The position numbers were made by a program, and so were the translations under genes. The notes beneath the pieces are model-generated. The model was not told the DNA's origin. It searched no databases and saw only the letters and a program-made list of their open reading frames with translations. This document shows, piece by piece, positions 7,893-15,705 of a DNA stretch of 64,000 nt (positions are counted from its first letter, which is position 1; each line of letters begins with the position of its first letter). This DNA comes from Halomonas sp. THAF5a (lineage in GTDB: Bacteria > Pseudomonadota > Gammaproteobacteria > Pseudomonadales > Halomonadaceae), in NCBI RefSeq assembly GCF_009363755.1, contig NZ_CP045417.1, positions 806,001-870,000 on the forward strand. Reading direction: 5' to 3'.

Positions 7893-9305
7893 CTAGAGCA
7901 GCTCCTCGCCGGCCAGGGCCAGGCGCGAGCGCTCGACGCTCTTGAGGGTGACGTGTCCTGCGTGGGGCCAGTCGCGGAAGTTCTGTACCACCGCCGCCAT
8001 GCCGCAGGTGTTGGCGGTGAGGTAGGGCGTGTCGATCTGGCCGACGTTGCCGAGGCAGACGATCTTGGTGTTGCGCCCGGCCCGGGTGATCAGCGACTTG
8101 AGCTGCTTGGGGGTGAAGTTCTGCGCTTCGTCGATGATCAGGAAGGTATCGTTGAGGGTGCGCCCGCGCATGAAGCCGGGGGCGCGGATCTGCACCCGTG
8201 AGCCCAGCAGCTGACGAGTGGCATCCTGGTTCCAGGTGCTGCTGCCGTCGTGCTCGTCGCGCAGCAGGTTGTCCATGTTGTCGTGGAAGGCGCCCATCCA
8301 GGGCGACATCTTCTCCTCCTCGGTACCGGGCAGGAAGCCGATGTCCTCGCTCATGGAGATCGGCGCCCGGGTGAAGACGATGCGCTCGAAGCGCTTGCTG
8401 TCCAGGGTCTGCTGGAAGGCGGCGGCGAGCGTCATGAAGGTCTTTCCGGTGCCGGCACTGCCGGCGATGGTGACCAGGTCGATCTCGTCGTCCATCAGCA
8501 GGTTGAGGGTGAAGTTCTGCCGGCTGTCGTGGGCGTGCACGCCCCAGACGCTGGCGCCGTGGCGGTAGTTGGTCAGCAGCTCCAGGTGGGCGTGCTTGGG
8601 GCCCATCTCGCGGACGATGGCCTCGAAGCTGGCGCCCTCGTCGCTGTCGGAGACCAGCATGCCCAGGTGCCACTCGCGGGGCATCTCGCCGGCGAGCCGG
8701 TAGACGACGCGATGCGCCTGGCGCTCGACCTTCACGTCCGCCGCGAGGCTGTCCCACAGCCCGCTGCCGTCGTGGCCGGCATCGGGGTAGATGCGGGCGC
8801 CGTCGGTCATGGCGTCGCTGTCGTCGAAGGCGCGGTCGGTGAGGTAGTCCTCGACCGGCACTTCCAGGGCCGCCGCCTTGACCCGCAGGTTGATGTCCTT
8901 GGTGACCAGGATCACCGAGGCGTCGGGGCGCTCGTCGCGCAGCCGACAGGTCTCCGCCAGCAGGCGGTTGTCGGGGCTGTCGTCCAGCGGGTCGAGGGAT
9001 CTCAGGTCGTGGTAGCAGAGCAGGCGCAGGCGGCCCTCGGGGCCGACCAGCCGCGGGATGGGAATGCCGTCGCGAATCTGGTCGACGTCGACGTTGGCGG
9101 TGAGGTCCGAGAGGGTGCGGCTGACTTGGCGGGCGGTGCGGGCGATCTCGCGGATGCCGTTCTTGTGCTTGTCGAGCTCCTCGAGCACGGTCATGGGGAT
9201 CACGACCTCGTGCTCGTCGAACTGGTAGAGGGCGGCGGGGTCGTGGATCAGGACGTTGGTGTCCAGCACGTAGAGCCGGGTGGCCTTCTTGTCGATGCGT
9301 ACCAT
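7893..9305 (-). CDS. PhoH family ATPase with N-terminal PIN domain
   Basis: 470 residues. The PIN ribonuclease domain occupies about residues 1-130 (LYVLDTNVLIHDP with conserved Asp, then EELDKHK and TKDINLRVKA). The PhoH P-loop ATPase follows, with Walker A GSAGTGKTF near residue 280 and Walker B LIIDEAQN. This PhoH2-type fusion is known for RNA unwinding and cleavage in vitro in actinobacterial homologues; the in vivo role is unclear. The start at 9305 has AGGAGAA upstream; an extended frame to 9377 lacks support. The gene ends at a hairpin and appears monocistronic. Confidence 0.92.
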   Translation of the reverse strand: MVRIDKKATRLYVLDTNVLIHDPAALYQFDEHEVVIPMTVLEELDKHKNGIREIARTARQVSRTLSDLTANVDVDQIRDGIPIPRLVGPEGRLRLLCYHDLRSLDPLDDSPDNRLLAETCRLRDERPDASVILVTKDINLRVKAAALEVPVEDYLTDRAFDDSDAMTDGARIYPDAGHDGSGLWDSLAADVKVERQAHRVVYRLAGEMPREWHLGMLVSDSDEGASFEAIVREMGPKHAHLELLTNYRHGASVWGVHAHDSRQNFTLNLLMDDEIDLVTIAGSAGTGKTFMTLAAAFQQTLDSKRFERIVFTRAPISMSEDIGFLPGTEEEKMSPWMGAFHDNMDNLLRDEHDGSSTWNQDATRQLLGSRVQIRAPGFMRGRTLNDTFLIIDEAQNFTPKQLKSLITRAGRNTKIVCLGNVGQIDTPYLTANTCGMAAVVQNFRDWPHAGHVTLKSVERSRLALAGEELL

Positions 9306-9567
9306 CGGCGCAGTTCTCCTGGTGTCATGGTGTCGACACTGCCGGCGCGCGATGTCAGGGAGGTGACAAGGGCGCAAGCGCTGTCGTCCCGCTTGGTCTC
9401 TGTCGTCTCACCTCCTGGTGGCCTGCTGATGAAGGCCGGCGAGGGGCATACGGATCCCCCCCGCCTGGCCAGTACTGACTCAGACGCTAGAGTCGTGGCC
9501 TGGTTCGAGCATGGACGCCGTTGGCCGGCGCTGCAATGCAATATCATGATGAGCCATCAACGCTGGC

Positions 9568-10602
9568 TCAGCGAGCGGACTCGACCTCCTGGAAGATGTG
9601 CTCCATATCCAGCGTGGAGTGCTCGCCCAGCGCCGCAAAGTGATCGGCCAGCCAGGCCTCGGTGGCCTCGCGCCCCAGGTCGTACAGATGGCAGAGGAAG
9701 GCCCATTCGGCATTGAGCTTGCTGGATACCGAGAGGTGCGACAGCGGCTCATCCCCGCTGAGGTGGTGGAGCCTGGCCTCGCCGTAGCAGCCGATGTCGA
9801 TGTCGTGCTCGCCGAGAAGCTTCTGCAGCGTCGCGATCATGCGCACTTCCTTGATCAGGGCGGCATTGAAGGTGATCTCGTTGAGCCGGTTGAGGATGTC
9901 GGCGGCGCTGGTGGGCAACTCCTCACGGCGCATGGGCGTGATCTGCACCAGCAGGATGTCGCCCGCCGTGCAGTCGTGCAGCAGGGGCGAGAGCGAGGGG
10001 TTGCCCATGTAGCCGCCGTCCCAGTAGGCCTCGCCGTCGATCTCCACGGCCTGGAAGACGGTGGGCAGGCAGGCCGAGGCCATCACCGCATCGAGACTCA
10101 TCTCCTCTCGGGAAAAGATGCGCTGCTTGCCGCTGCGCACATTGGTGGCAGTGACGAAGAGCTTGAGCCGCTCGCAGGCTCGCACTCGATCGAAATCGAC
10201 CCGCTCGGCGACGATGTCGCGCAGCGGATTGAGATTGAAGGGGTTGAAGTGGTAGGGCGAGACCAGCCGGCTCATCAGGTCCAGGGCGATGTAGCCGGGG
10301 GAGTGGTCGAGGCTCCAGTTGCCGGTCATCACGTCCAGCGGGGTGCGGCGCACGGGGCTTGCCATGCCGGCTCGGCTCACCGCTTGCCAGAAGTCACGTA
10401 GCGCCTGTCGGGCGGTCGCCTCGTCGCCGCGGGTCAGGGCGTCGGCCATCACCACGCCGTTCATGGCCCCGGCACTGGTGCCACTGATGCCCTCGATCTC
10501 GATGCGTTCATCCTCGAGCAGGCGGTCCATCACACCCCACGTGAAGGCGCCGTGGGCGCCGCCACCCTGCAGGGCCAGGTCGAGCCGTTTTCTCTTGCTC
10601 AT
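9568..10602 (-). CDS. Patatin-like phospholipase family protein
   Basis: 344-residue cytoplasmic serine lipase. The glycine-rich oxyanion loop (ALQGGGAHGAF) is at the N-terminus, the nucleophile motif GTSAG near residues 41-45, and the catalytic Asp in YWDGGYMGNP. This Ser-Asp dyad is complete, so it should hydrolyse acyl esters of lipids. A C-terminal extension resembles the DUF3734-type tail of proteobacterial patatins. GGGAG lies upstream of the ATG. It stands 262 bases upstream of the phoH gene on the same strand, with no other gene between. Confidence 0.9.
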   Translation of the reverse strand: MSKRKRLDLALQGGGAHGAFTWGVMDRLLEDERIEIEGISGTSAGAMNGVVMADALTRGDEATARQALRDFWQAVSRAGMASPVRRTPLDVMTGNWSLDHSPGYIALDLMSRLVSPYHFNPFNLNPLRDIVAERVDFDRVRACERLKLFVTATNVRSGKQRIFSREEMSLDAVMASACLPTVFQAVEIDGEAYWDGGYMGNPSLSPLLHDCTAGDILLVQITPMRREELPTSAADILNRLNEITFNAALIKEVRMIATLQKLLGEHDIDIGCYGEARLHHLSGDEPLSHLSVSSKLNAEWAFLCHLYDLGREATEAWLADHFAALGEHSTLDMEHIFQEVESAR

Positions 10603-10928
10603 GTCCGCTCCCTCGGTCGTCTAGACGGCACGCGACTGCCTGACGTCACGCCCAGCATAATGCTCGATCGGGGCAGCGGCCAGTCGGCCAATATCTCGCT
10701 TTACGACTGCTTTCCCTTCATGAACAGCGCCCTCTTGCCGATAGTGGTCGACGCCTCGTCGGCTGGCTCGCAGGCACTGTAACGTTCGTGAATCACTTTG
10801 CTGAGTATGTCTAACCAAATGTTTTTCAAAAGAATAAAAGCGCTATCGGACTTTTTCTCCAGTGCCATGTTCAGCTCACGGAGCACTCACGGTTCTGCAA
10901 CAAATGGACGGGCGCATCGGTCTGCTGT

Positions 10929-10942
10929 CTTGGAAGTCCAAG
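10929..10942. promoter_or_regulatory. Candidate activator site upstream of the sigma-54 promoter
   Basis: CTTGGAAGTCCAAG has perfect 6-bp arms around AG and is centred about 63 bp before the -24 element. AT-rich sequence with AAATT/AATTT arms (10943-10956) follows, a plausible bending or IHF region. It may bind the activator encoded at 15706-17115. The remainder of the 526-base gap 10603-11128 is AT-rich, and I see no gene in it. Confidence 0.4.
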
Positions 10943-10979
10943 AAATTTATTAATTTGTCTCTTTTACAGTTGCTTACAT

Positions 10980-10995
10980 CGGCGACGCGTCGCCG
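10980..10995. repeat. 16-bp perfect palindrome abutting the sigma-54 -24 element
   Basis: CGGCGACGCGTCGCCG reads identically on both strands and ends directly before the TTGGCAC of the promoter. A protein bound here would contact or block sigma-54 polymerase, so a repressor site is possible. Confidence 0.6.
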
Positions 10996-11012
10996 TTGGC
11001 ACAGTTCATGCT
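10996..11012 (+). promoter_or_regulatory. Sigma-54 (-24/-12) promoter of the glycine-rich protein operon
   Basis: TTGGCAC (-24) with ATGCT (-12) gives the diagnostic GG-N10-GC spacing (GG 10998-10999, GC 11010-11011). It matches TGGCAC-N5-TTGCT except at one -12 base. Transcription would start near 11023, leaving about 106 bases of leader before the ATG at 11129. Confidence 0.75.
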
Positions 11013-11128
11013 CATGGCAATACGACTGCGAGCGGGAAGCGTCATTCAAGGGGGTCCAGTACCGGCAAGTCATGGACGCTGGCGCAAGTTCGCAGGCTGC
11101 AGCAGACACAACAAATGGAGACATGATC

Positions 11129-12277
11129 ATGAAAAAGCATCTTGTACTCGCGGGTACGCCCCTGCTGGCTCTGGTGTTGGCCATCTCCACGGCGCACGCC
11201 AACCCCGGGGTTGGGTATGCCGAGGGTGATGTTGACCAGCAGGTGGACTCGACCGCAAGGGCGGTCGGTGGAAACAGCGGCCATGCCAACGGTGGTGACG
11301 GTACCGGTCGGGGCGTTGGTGGACATGCCAATGGAGGAACCAACACCGACGACTCCAATGATGACGAGTCTTCCGGGGCCAATGGCGGCACTGGTGGCTA
11401 TGGCGCTGGTACCGGCATGGGCGGAGCCGGCGGCTCCACCGGTCGTGGCGGCGACGCCTGGGCCATGAGCGAGTCTCATAACACCTCCACCAACGTCATT
11501 TCGATGCAGGAGATGAATTCCGAGGTCAGTGGCATGGCAATCACCATCTATGGTGGCCAGGGCGCCCGTGGTGCTGCCGGTGGCTACGGCGGTGAGGCTT
11601 ATGCGGAGAGCTTCGGCGAGGGCACCGGCGGCGATGGCGGCGATGGCGACGGTGGTGATGGCGGTCTCGCCAGGGCGCACGTCGGCATGGCAGGCGATGG
11701 CGGTGATGGCAACGGCAACGGCACTGGCACCGGTACCGGTACCGGTACCGGCGGACACGCTAACGCCAATAACGCCGATACCTACGCCAATGGCGGAGCG
11801 GCCGACGGCTATGCGTCTGTCGATGCCGGTGACTTCGACGACGACAACACCAACGATGCCGCCAACGACAGCACCAATGGTGATGCCAACGCCAGCTCCG
11901 CCGCGGCGGGTGGCACCGCGGGCTCCGGCACTGGCACCGGATCAGGCACCGGGTCAGGCACTGGCACCGGTGGCGCTGGCGGTAACGGCGGCACGGCCAC
12001 GGCAGCCAGCGGCAACGGCGGCGCCGGCAACGGCGGCGGCGGTGGCATGGGTCAGGGCACTGGCGGCAATGCCTATGCCTATGCCGGTAACGGCGGCGCC
12101 GGCGGCGACGGCGGCGACGGCGGGGCAGCCAGTCTGGCCACCGGAGCAGCCAACGTCTCCGTGGGAGGCGGTGTGTTCGGTGGTATCAACAACATGAACG
12201 TGTCCACTGGCCTTTACAACTCCCAGCTGTCCGGCACCAGCGTGGCGGCTCACAGCAACGTGAGCATCGGCAACTGA
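11129..12277 (+). CDS. Secreted glycine-rich repeat protein, candidate matrix/fibre subunit
   Basis: 382 residues with a clear Sec signal peptide (MKKHLVLAGTPLLALVLA to STAHA, cleavage near residue 24). The mature chain is dominated by Gly, Asn, Ala, Thr and Asp in low-complexity runs such as GGDGGDGDGGDGG, GTGTGTGTG and NGGAGG. A non-repetitive segment (about residues 115-150, SESHNTSTNVISMQEMNSEVSG) interrupts them, and an ordered-looking C-terminus ends NVSIGN. There are no Cys residues and no RTX nonapeptides. GGAG lies 8 bases before the ATG at 11129; the ATG two codons earlier is less well placed. First gene of a probable four-gene operon with a C39 peptidase-like protein. I know no named family; a structural extracellular protein is inferred. 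Confidence 0.8.
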   Translation: MKKHLVLAGTPLLALVLAISTAHANPGVGYAEGDVDQQVDSTARAVGGNSGHANGGDGTGRGVGGHANGGTNTDDSNDDESSGANGGTGGYGAGTGMGGAGGSTGRGGDAWAMSESHNTSTNVISMQEMNSEVSGMAITIYGGQGARGAAGGYGGEAYAESFGEGTGGDGGDGDGGDGGLARAHVGMAGDGGDGNGNGTGTGTGTGTGGHANANNADTYANGGAADGYASVDAGDFDDDNTNDAANDSTNGDANASSAAAGGTAGSGTGTGSGTGSGTGTGGAGGNGGTATAASGNGGAGNGGGGGMGQGTGGNAYAYAGNGGAGGDGGDGGAASLATGAANVSVGGGVFGGINNMNVSTGLYNSQLSGTSVAAHSNVSIGN

Positions 12278-12315
12278 TCCGGAGCGCATGACGCGTTGAG
12301 ACGACGCAAGCGTCG

Positions 12316-12345
12316 GGAGCCGGTGGGGGACACTCCACTGGCTCC
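12316..12345 (+). terminator. Intra-operon hairpin after the glycine-rich protein gene
   Basis: GGAGCCGGTGG pairs with CCACTGGCTCC with one mismatch. There is no U-run. It may act as an attenuator or 3' stabiliser that favours the first gene over downstream genes, or be incidental. Confidence 0.4.
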
Positions 12346-12387
12346 TCGATCAAGTGTCCCTGTGGTCGCCGTTCGGGAGTTCACGCC

Positions 12388-12867
12388 ATGAATCACGTCA
12401 TCACATGCACGACCATCAGTTCCTACCCCGCCCGTAGCCGTCATCGCCGTACGACGCCGATGGCCTTCCTCCTGGCGACGCTGCTGCTGGCGGGGGCATC
12501 GAGTAGTCAGGCGGAGACGAGGACCTCCCTGTACCACGAAGCCGCCGTCGTTGGAGGTGGCATCGGTGAACGGGTGAGTGAAGGCTTCGCGGCCATGGAG
12601 CGGCTGGATCTCTCCGCGATGGAGGACAGCAGGGCCCGGGAAGGGCAGATGACCGTCAACGTCAACACTGTCAAGAGCGTCCAGAAAATGCAGGCGTCGG
12701 TGAACGACACCTCATTTGATGTCGGGGGCAACATGGTGTCGGGGAACATCACCTTCGCGCCGGAAGCGCTGGGCAGCTATAGCGGCACCGGCATCTTCAG
12801 TGCCGTGACCGGCAACGGCAATTCCATCAACAGCGCGGTGGGCATCAGCGTGTTCATCGCCAACTGA
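12388..12867 (+). CDS. Small secreted protein of the glycine-rich protein operon
   Basis: 159 residues. A long basic N-region and hydrophobic core (MAFLLATLLLAGASSSQA) form a signal peptide, with cleavage near residue 43. The mature part has an acidic helix (GFAAMERLDLSAMEDSRAREG) and then a Gly/Asn/Ser-rich C-half ending GISVFIAN. That ending resembles the terminus of the preceding glycine-rich protein (NVSIGN). No known domain is recognised. GGGAG precedes the ATG at 12388; an internal ATG at 12460 would give a shorter signal peptide. Its position suggests a minor subunit, nucleator or chaperone for the glycine-rich protein. Confidence 0.75.
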   Translation: MNHVITCTTISSYPARSRHRRTTPMAFLLATLLLAGASSSQAETRTSLYHEAAVVGGGIGERVSEGFAAMERLDLSAMEDSRAREGQMTVNVNTVKSVQKMQASVNDTSFDVGGNMVSGNITFAPEALGSYSGTGIFSAVTGNGNSINSAVGISVFIAN

Positions 12868-12915
12868 CACGATGCACGTCCGTTGCACGACGCGCCCACC
12901 GAGGAACCATTCGCC

Positions 12916-13620
12916 ATGAGTGTGCATCGACACGTCTATTGCGGGCTGGCATCACTGCTGCTCATTGCGGGCAGCGTGGAGGCCCTTGCCGGTCAGGTCT
13001 CTATCGCCAACCGGTTCGGCAACTTCCAGGTCGAGGCCAAGAGCCTGCAGGAGAAAGGCTGGGATCGGGTGATTCGACAGCAGTACGACTATAGCTGCGG
13101 GTCGGCCGCCGTGGCCACCCTGCTGACGTACCACTACCAGCGCGACACCTCCGAGGCCGAGGTCTTCGAGACGATGATTCGTGCCGGCGATGCCGAGCAG
13201 ATTCAGCGTCACGGGTTTTCCATGCTGGACATGAAGCGCTATCTGGATCGCCGCGGGCTCAACGCCGACGGCTTCCGGATCTCGCTGGATGATTTCATTC
13301 GCGTCGGCGTTCCGGCCATCACCATGGTGAATACCGGAGGCTACAAGCACTTCGTCGTCGTCAAGGGTATCGATGACGACAATATTCTGGTGGGAGATCC
13401 CGCTGTCGGGACGCTGGTAGTGCCTCGCGAGCAGTTCGAGCAGCTGTGGAGCGGGACGGTCCTCGGTGCTCGTGCCGAGATCGAAGTGGCCCGCCGGCAT
13501 TTCAATCATGATCAGGACTGGGCCGTGCGCCCTGACTCTCCGCTCGCCAGGGGCGTGAATCGCTCGAGCGTCGGTGCCAGCCTGCTGACCCTGCCCGCCT
13601 ACAACGAGCTGGGGCGTTAA
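12916..13620 (+). CDS. Periplasmic C39 peptidase-like protein (FapD-like)
   Basis: 234 residues with a signal peptide (cleavage near residue 26, VEALAGQ). The peptidase C39 fold is visible: QQYDYSCGSAAVATLL with oxyanion Gln and Cys61, GGYKHFVVVKGI with His145, and VGDPAVG with Asp161, so the catalytic set is complete. Unlike C39 domains of bacteriocin exporters it is free-standing and exported, as in FapD of the Pseudomonas Fap amyloid system. There it is needed for secretion, probably by processing a component. Start chosen at ATG 12916 with GAGGAA upstream. Its substrate here is probably one of the operon's secreted proteins. Confidence 0.88.
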   Translation: MSVHRHVYCGLASLLLIAGSVEALAGQVSIANRFGNFQVEAKSLQEKGWDRVIRQQYDYSCGSAAVATLLTYHYQRDTSEAEVFETMIRAGDAEQIQRHGFSMLDMKRYLDRRGLNADGFRISLDDFIRVGVPAITMVNTGGYKHFVVVKGIDDDNILVGDPAVGTLVVPREQFEQLWSGTVLGARAEIEVARRHFNHDQDWAVRPDSPLARGVNRSSVGASLLTLPAYNELGR

Positions 13621-13635
13621 CGAGGAGATGGCACG

Positions 13636-14334
13636 ATGAACTCTCGAGCTTTGGGAGGAAGGAGGGCGAGCCGGCTGGGCGTCGCCCTCGTGACGGCGCT
13701 ATGCCTAACGGCGGTCTCCCAGGCGGAGACGCTCTCTTCTGGAGGGCCAACCATGGCGCTCCAACGACAATCGCTGTCCTCGCTCCAGGACGCGGACAGG
13801 CTCTATGCCGAGGTCTCGCGTTCTCGGGGTGCTCGGGATGGTTTCCACCGCGGGGCGGTGATCGCGGATGATGAGATGGGCCAGATGCGTGCCGGCTTCA
13901 ACTTCGGAGGACTCGACGTGGACTTCGGCGCTCGTCTTCAGACCCTGATCGACAACCGCGTCGAGCTGGTGTCCGTTGTGAACTTCACCCGGGCAGGGGC
14001 CAATATCGTCTCCCAGACCTTCAGTGATCCTGGCGGGAGCGCGATGCAGGTGGGCAACGGTGCCGTCTCGGTGACCGACGTGACGCCTGTTGGGGTGAAT
14101 CTGGCGGGCCTGGCCGATTTTTCGGGGATCGCCTTGAACGATACCAAGGGGTTCACCACCGCCCTGCATAATATCACCCGGGACGCCATCGTCAGCGGCG
14201 TGGTCAGCAACGCCTCGGGGCGAGATATTCAGCAGCGTCTCGATATCAATGTTCGGCTCAATAACCTCGGTGCCCTGGATGCGGCCAGGAAACGGGCTGC
14301 GATAGTGGAGTCCTTCTCCGGTATCCTGCGTTGA
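13636..14334 (+). CDS. Secreted protein of the glycine-rich protein operon
   Basis: 232 residues with a signal peptide (cleavage near residue 30, VSQA/ETL). A helical segment is followed by IADDEMGQMRAGFNFGGLDVDFGARLQTLIDNR. The DDEMGQMRAG stretch resembles the acidic, helical leader that precedes C39 cleavage sites, although it ends Ala-Gly rather than Gly-Gly. The rest is rich in Asn, Val and Thr and looks beta-stranded. No named family recognised. GAGGAG precedes the ATG, 15 bases after the C39 gene, so cotranscription is likely. A FapE-like accessory or minor subunit role is possible. Confidence 0.75.
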   Translation: MNSRALGGRRASRLGVALVTALCLTAVSQAETLSSGGPTMALQRQSLSSLQDADRLYAEVSRSRGARDGFHRGAVIADDEMGQMRAGFNFGGLDVDFGARLQTLIDNRVELVSVVNFTRAGANIVSQTFSDPGGSAMQVGNGAVSVTDVTPVGVNLAGLADFSGIALNDTKGFTTALHNITRDAIVSGVVSNASGRDIQQRLDINVRLNNLGALDAARKRAAIVESFSGILR

Positions 14335-14371
14335 TATCGGCTATCCCATTTTTATGTCATCGGATGAGAGT

Positions 14372-14411
14372 ACAACACGAGGCTGCTCTTGCGGGGCAGC
14401 CTCGTTGTTGT
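14372..14411. terminator. Hairpin between convergent genes
   Basis: Arms CGAGGCTGC and GCAGCCTCG, extended by ACAAC/GTTGT, lie between the end of the four-gene operon and the end of the barrel gene. It could terminate both; U-runs are weak. Confidence 0.6.
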
Positions 14412-14447
14412 CATCTGCTCATTGCTTGTTGCGATGCGTGTCCATTC

Positions 14448-15566
14448 CTAGAAGACGTTCATGCCGATGGGCATGCGCAGGGTCAGGGTGGTATCCGGGG
14501 CATCCTCGGTAATGCCGAGCTCGAGCCCGAGATTGACGTTCACGTCGGGGCTCAGCGCGTAGTTCCAACCCAGCAGCAGGGACCCCACGTTCAGTGTCTG
14601 CGATTCTACCCGGGTCGTGCTGCCATTGTCTGTGTTCACGTATTCGGTCTTGGTCTTGCCGATGAAGTCATTCTTGTAACCCAGGGTGAACGACGTGCGA
14701 GGATTGATCGCATAGGCCATGCCGAAGCTCAGGCGTACCGCGTCGCCCGGATCGACGTCGCCCACAACAACATTGACGGGACTGCCATCATTATCCTCGC
14801 CAGATAGATTCTGGTTAACATTATCTTCGAGATGAAAGACATAGCCCAGGTTGGCGAAGTAGACCGCCGGCGCCGAGGGCAGCAGCATGGTGATGCTGGG
14901 TTCGATCGAGTGAAAGCCGGTGCCGGTCGAGAGCTCCAGCGGGTTGCCCGAGCTGTCTCGATCGATATCGAAGGGGCCAGTGCCGGTGGTGCTCTTGTAG
15001 CGCAGGTTGCCGATGAAGAAGGGCATGCCGTTTTGCCCGCGGTTCAGCTGATAGTGGGCCGCCAGTTCGATGTCGCCCAGGCCGTCGCCGGAGAGTTCCC
15101 GGTCGAGGCTGAAGACATCATCTTGGCTATCCTCGATGGGGACGTTGACCCTCTCGTTCTCGTCCCGATAGACGTAGGGCACCTTCATCTCGAGCTCCAG
15201 TCGGTCGGTGAAGCCCAGGCGGCCGGTGAGAGACGCCGTGTAGTTATCGCGGTCGACGTCCTGGGCCGTGAATACCCCGATCAGCAGCGTGCTGAGCACG
15301 CTGACCCCTTCGAAGGTCATGCGGTTGATGCTTTCGTGCGAGTACTGGAATTCGGGCTCCAGAATGAGCCGGCCCTTGGGCGTGAGCACCCCTCCGTACT
15401 CGGCGGCGGCCTGGACCTGTGGCCGTCGTGCCTCCTGTGCTTCGGGTTCCTGGCCCACCGGTTGGATCTGAGCGTTCTGTGCTGCCTCCTGGGCTAGGGC
15501 CGGCAGGCAGGCAACCATCGTGAGAAGGCCCGCAGCATAGCGGATGGTGGTGTTTCCTGAGCTCAT
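14448..15566 (-). CDS. Outer-membrane beta-barrel protein, FapF-like transporter
   Basis: 372 residues with a signal peptide (cleavage near residue 26, ALAQ/EAA). A Gln/Glu/Ala-rich periplasmic stretch of about 40 residues is followed by alternating amphipathic strands to a C-terminal Phe (MPIGMNVF), the mark of an outer-membrane barrel. The entry segment LTPKGRLILEPEFQYSHESINR and TGRLGFTDRLELEMKVPYVYRDENERV resemble FapF-type channels. It would export the glycine-rich protein or its partners. It is convergent with the operon rather than inside it. AGGA lies about 9 bases before the chosen ATG. The assignment to the FapF family is from memory. Confidence 0.75.
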   Translation of the reverse strand: MSSGNTTIRYAAGLLTMVACLPALAQEAAQNAQIQPVGQEPEAQEARRPQVQAAAEYGGVLTPKGRLILEPEFQYSHESINRMTFEGVSVLSTLLIGVFTAQDVDRDNYTASLTGRLGFTDRLELEMKVPYVYRDENERVNVPIEDSQDDVFSLDRELSGDGLGDIELAAHYQLNRGQNGMPFFIGNLRYKSTTGTGPFDIDRDSSGNPLELSTGTGFHSIEPSITMLLPSAPAVYFANLGYVFHLEDNVNQNLSGEDNDGSPVNVVVGDVDPGDAVRLSFGMAYAINPRTSFTLGYKNDFIGKTKTEYVNTDNGSTTRVESQTLNVGSLLLGWNYALSPDVNVNLGLELGITEDAPDTTLTLRMPIGMNVF

Positions 15567-15705
15567 GGCTTCCGTCCTGTTTTCTTGTTGCTTGTCAGGC
15601 GCCTCACCGGCGATGCCTCGAGACGCACAGTGATCCCCGTTGCTTGGACCCATTCCCCCTGGGCTTAGCCGACATTCTCCGGCACGAACCGGTCTCGACT
15701 AATGT

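Noticed and set aside
10701..10886. 61-residue minus-strand frame upstream of the patatin gene
   Set aside because: No ribosome site, no recognisable domain, and it lies in the AT-rich control region of the sigma-54 operon.
11129..12277. Glycine-rich protein as an RTX calcium-binding protein
   Set aside because: The repeats are GGD/GTG/NGG runs, not the GGxGxDxux nonapeptide, and no type I secretion genes are near.
15567..15705. Possible sigma-54 promoter for the barrel gene
   Set aside because: I looked for GG-N10-GC on the minus strand and found no element with both halves; only a half-site GTCCAAG resembling the upstream palindrome is present.
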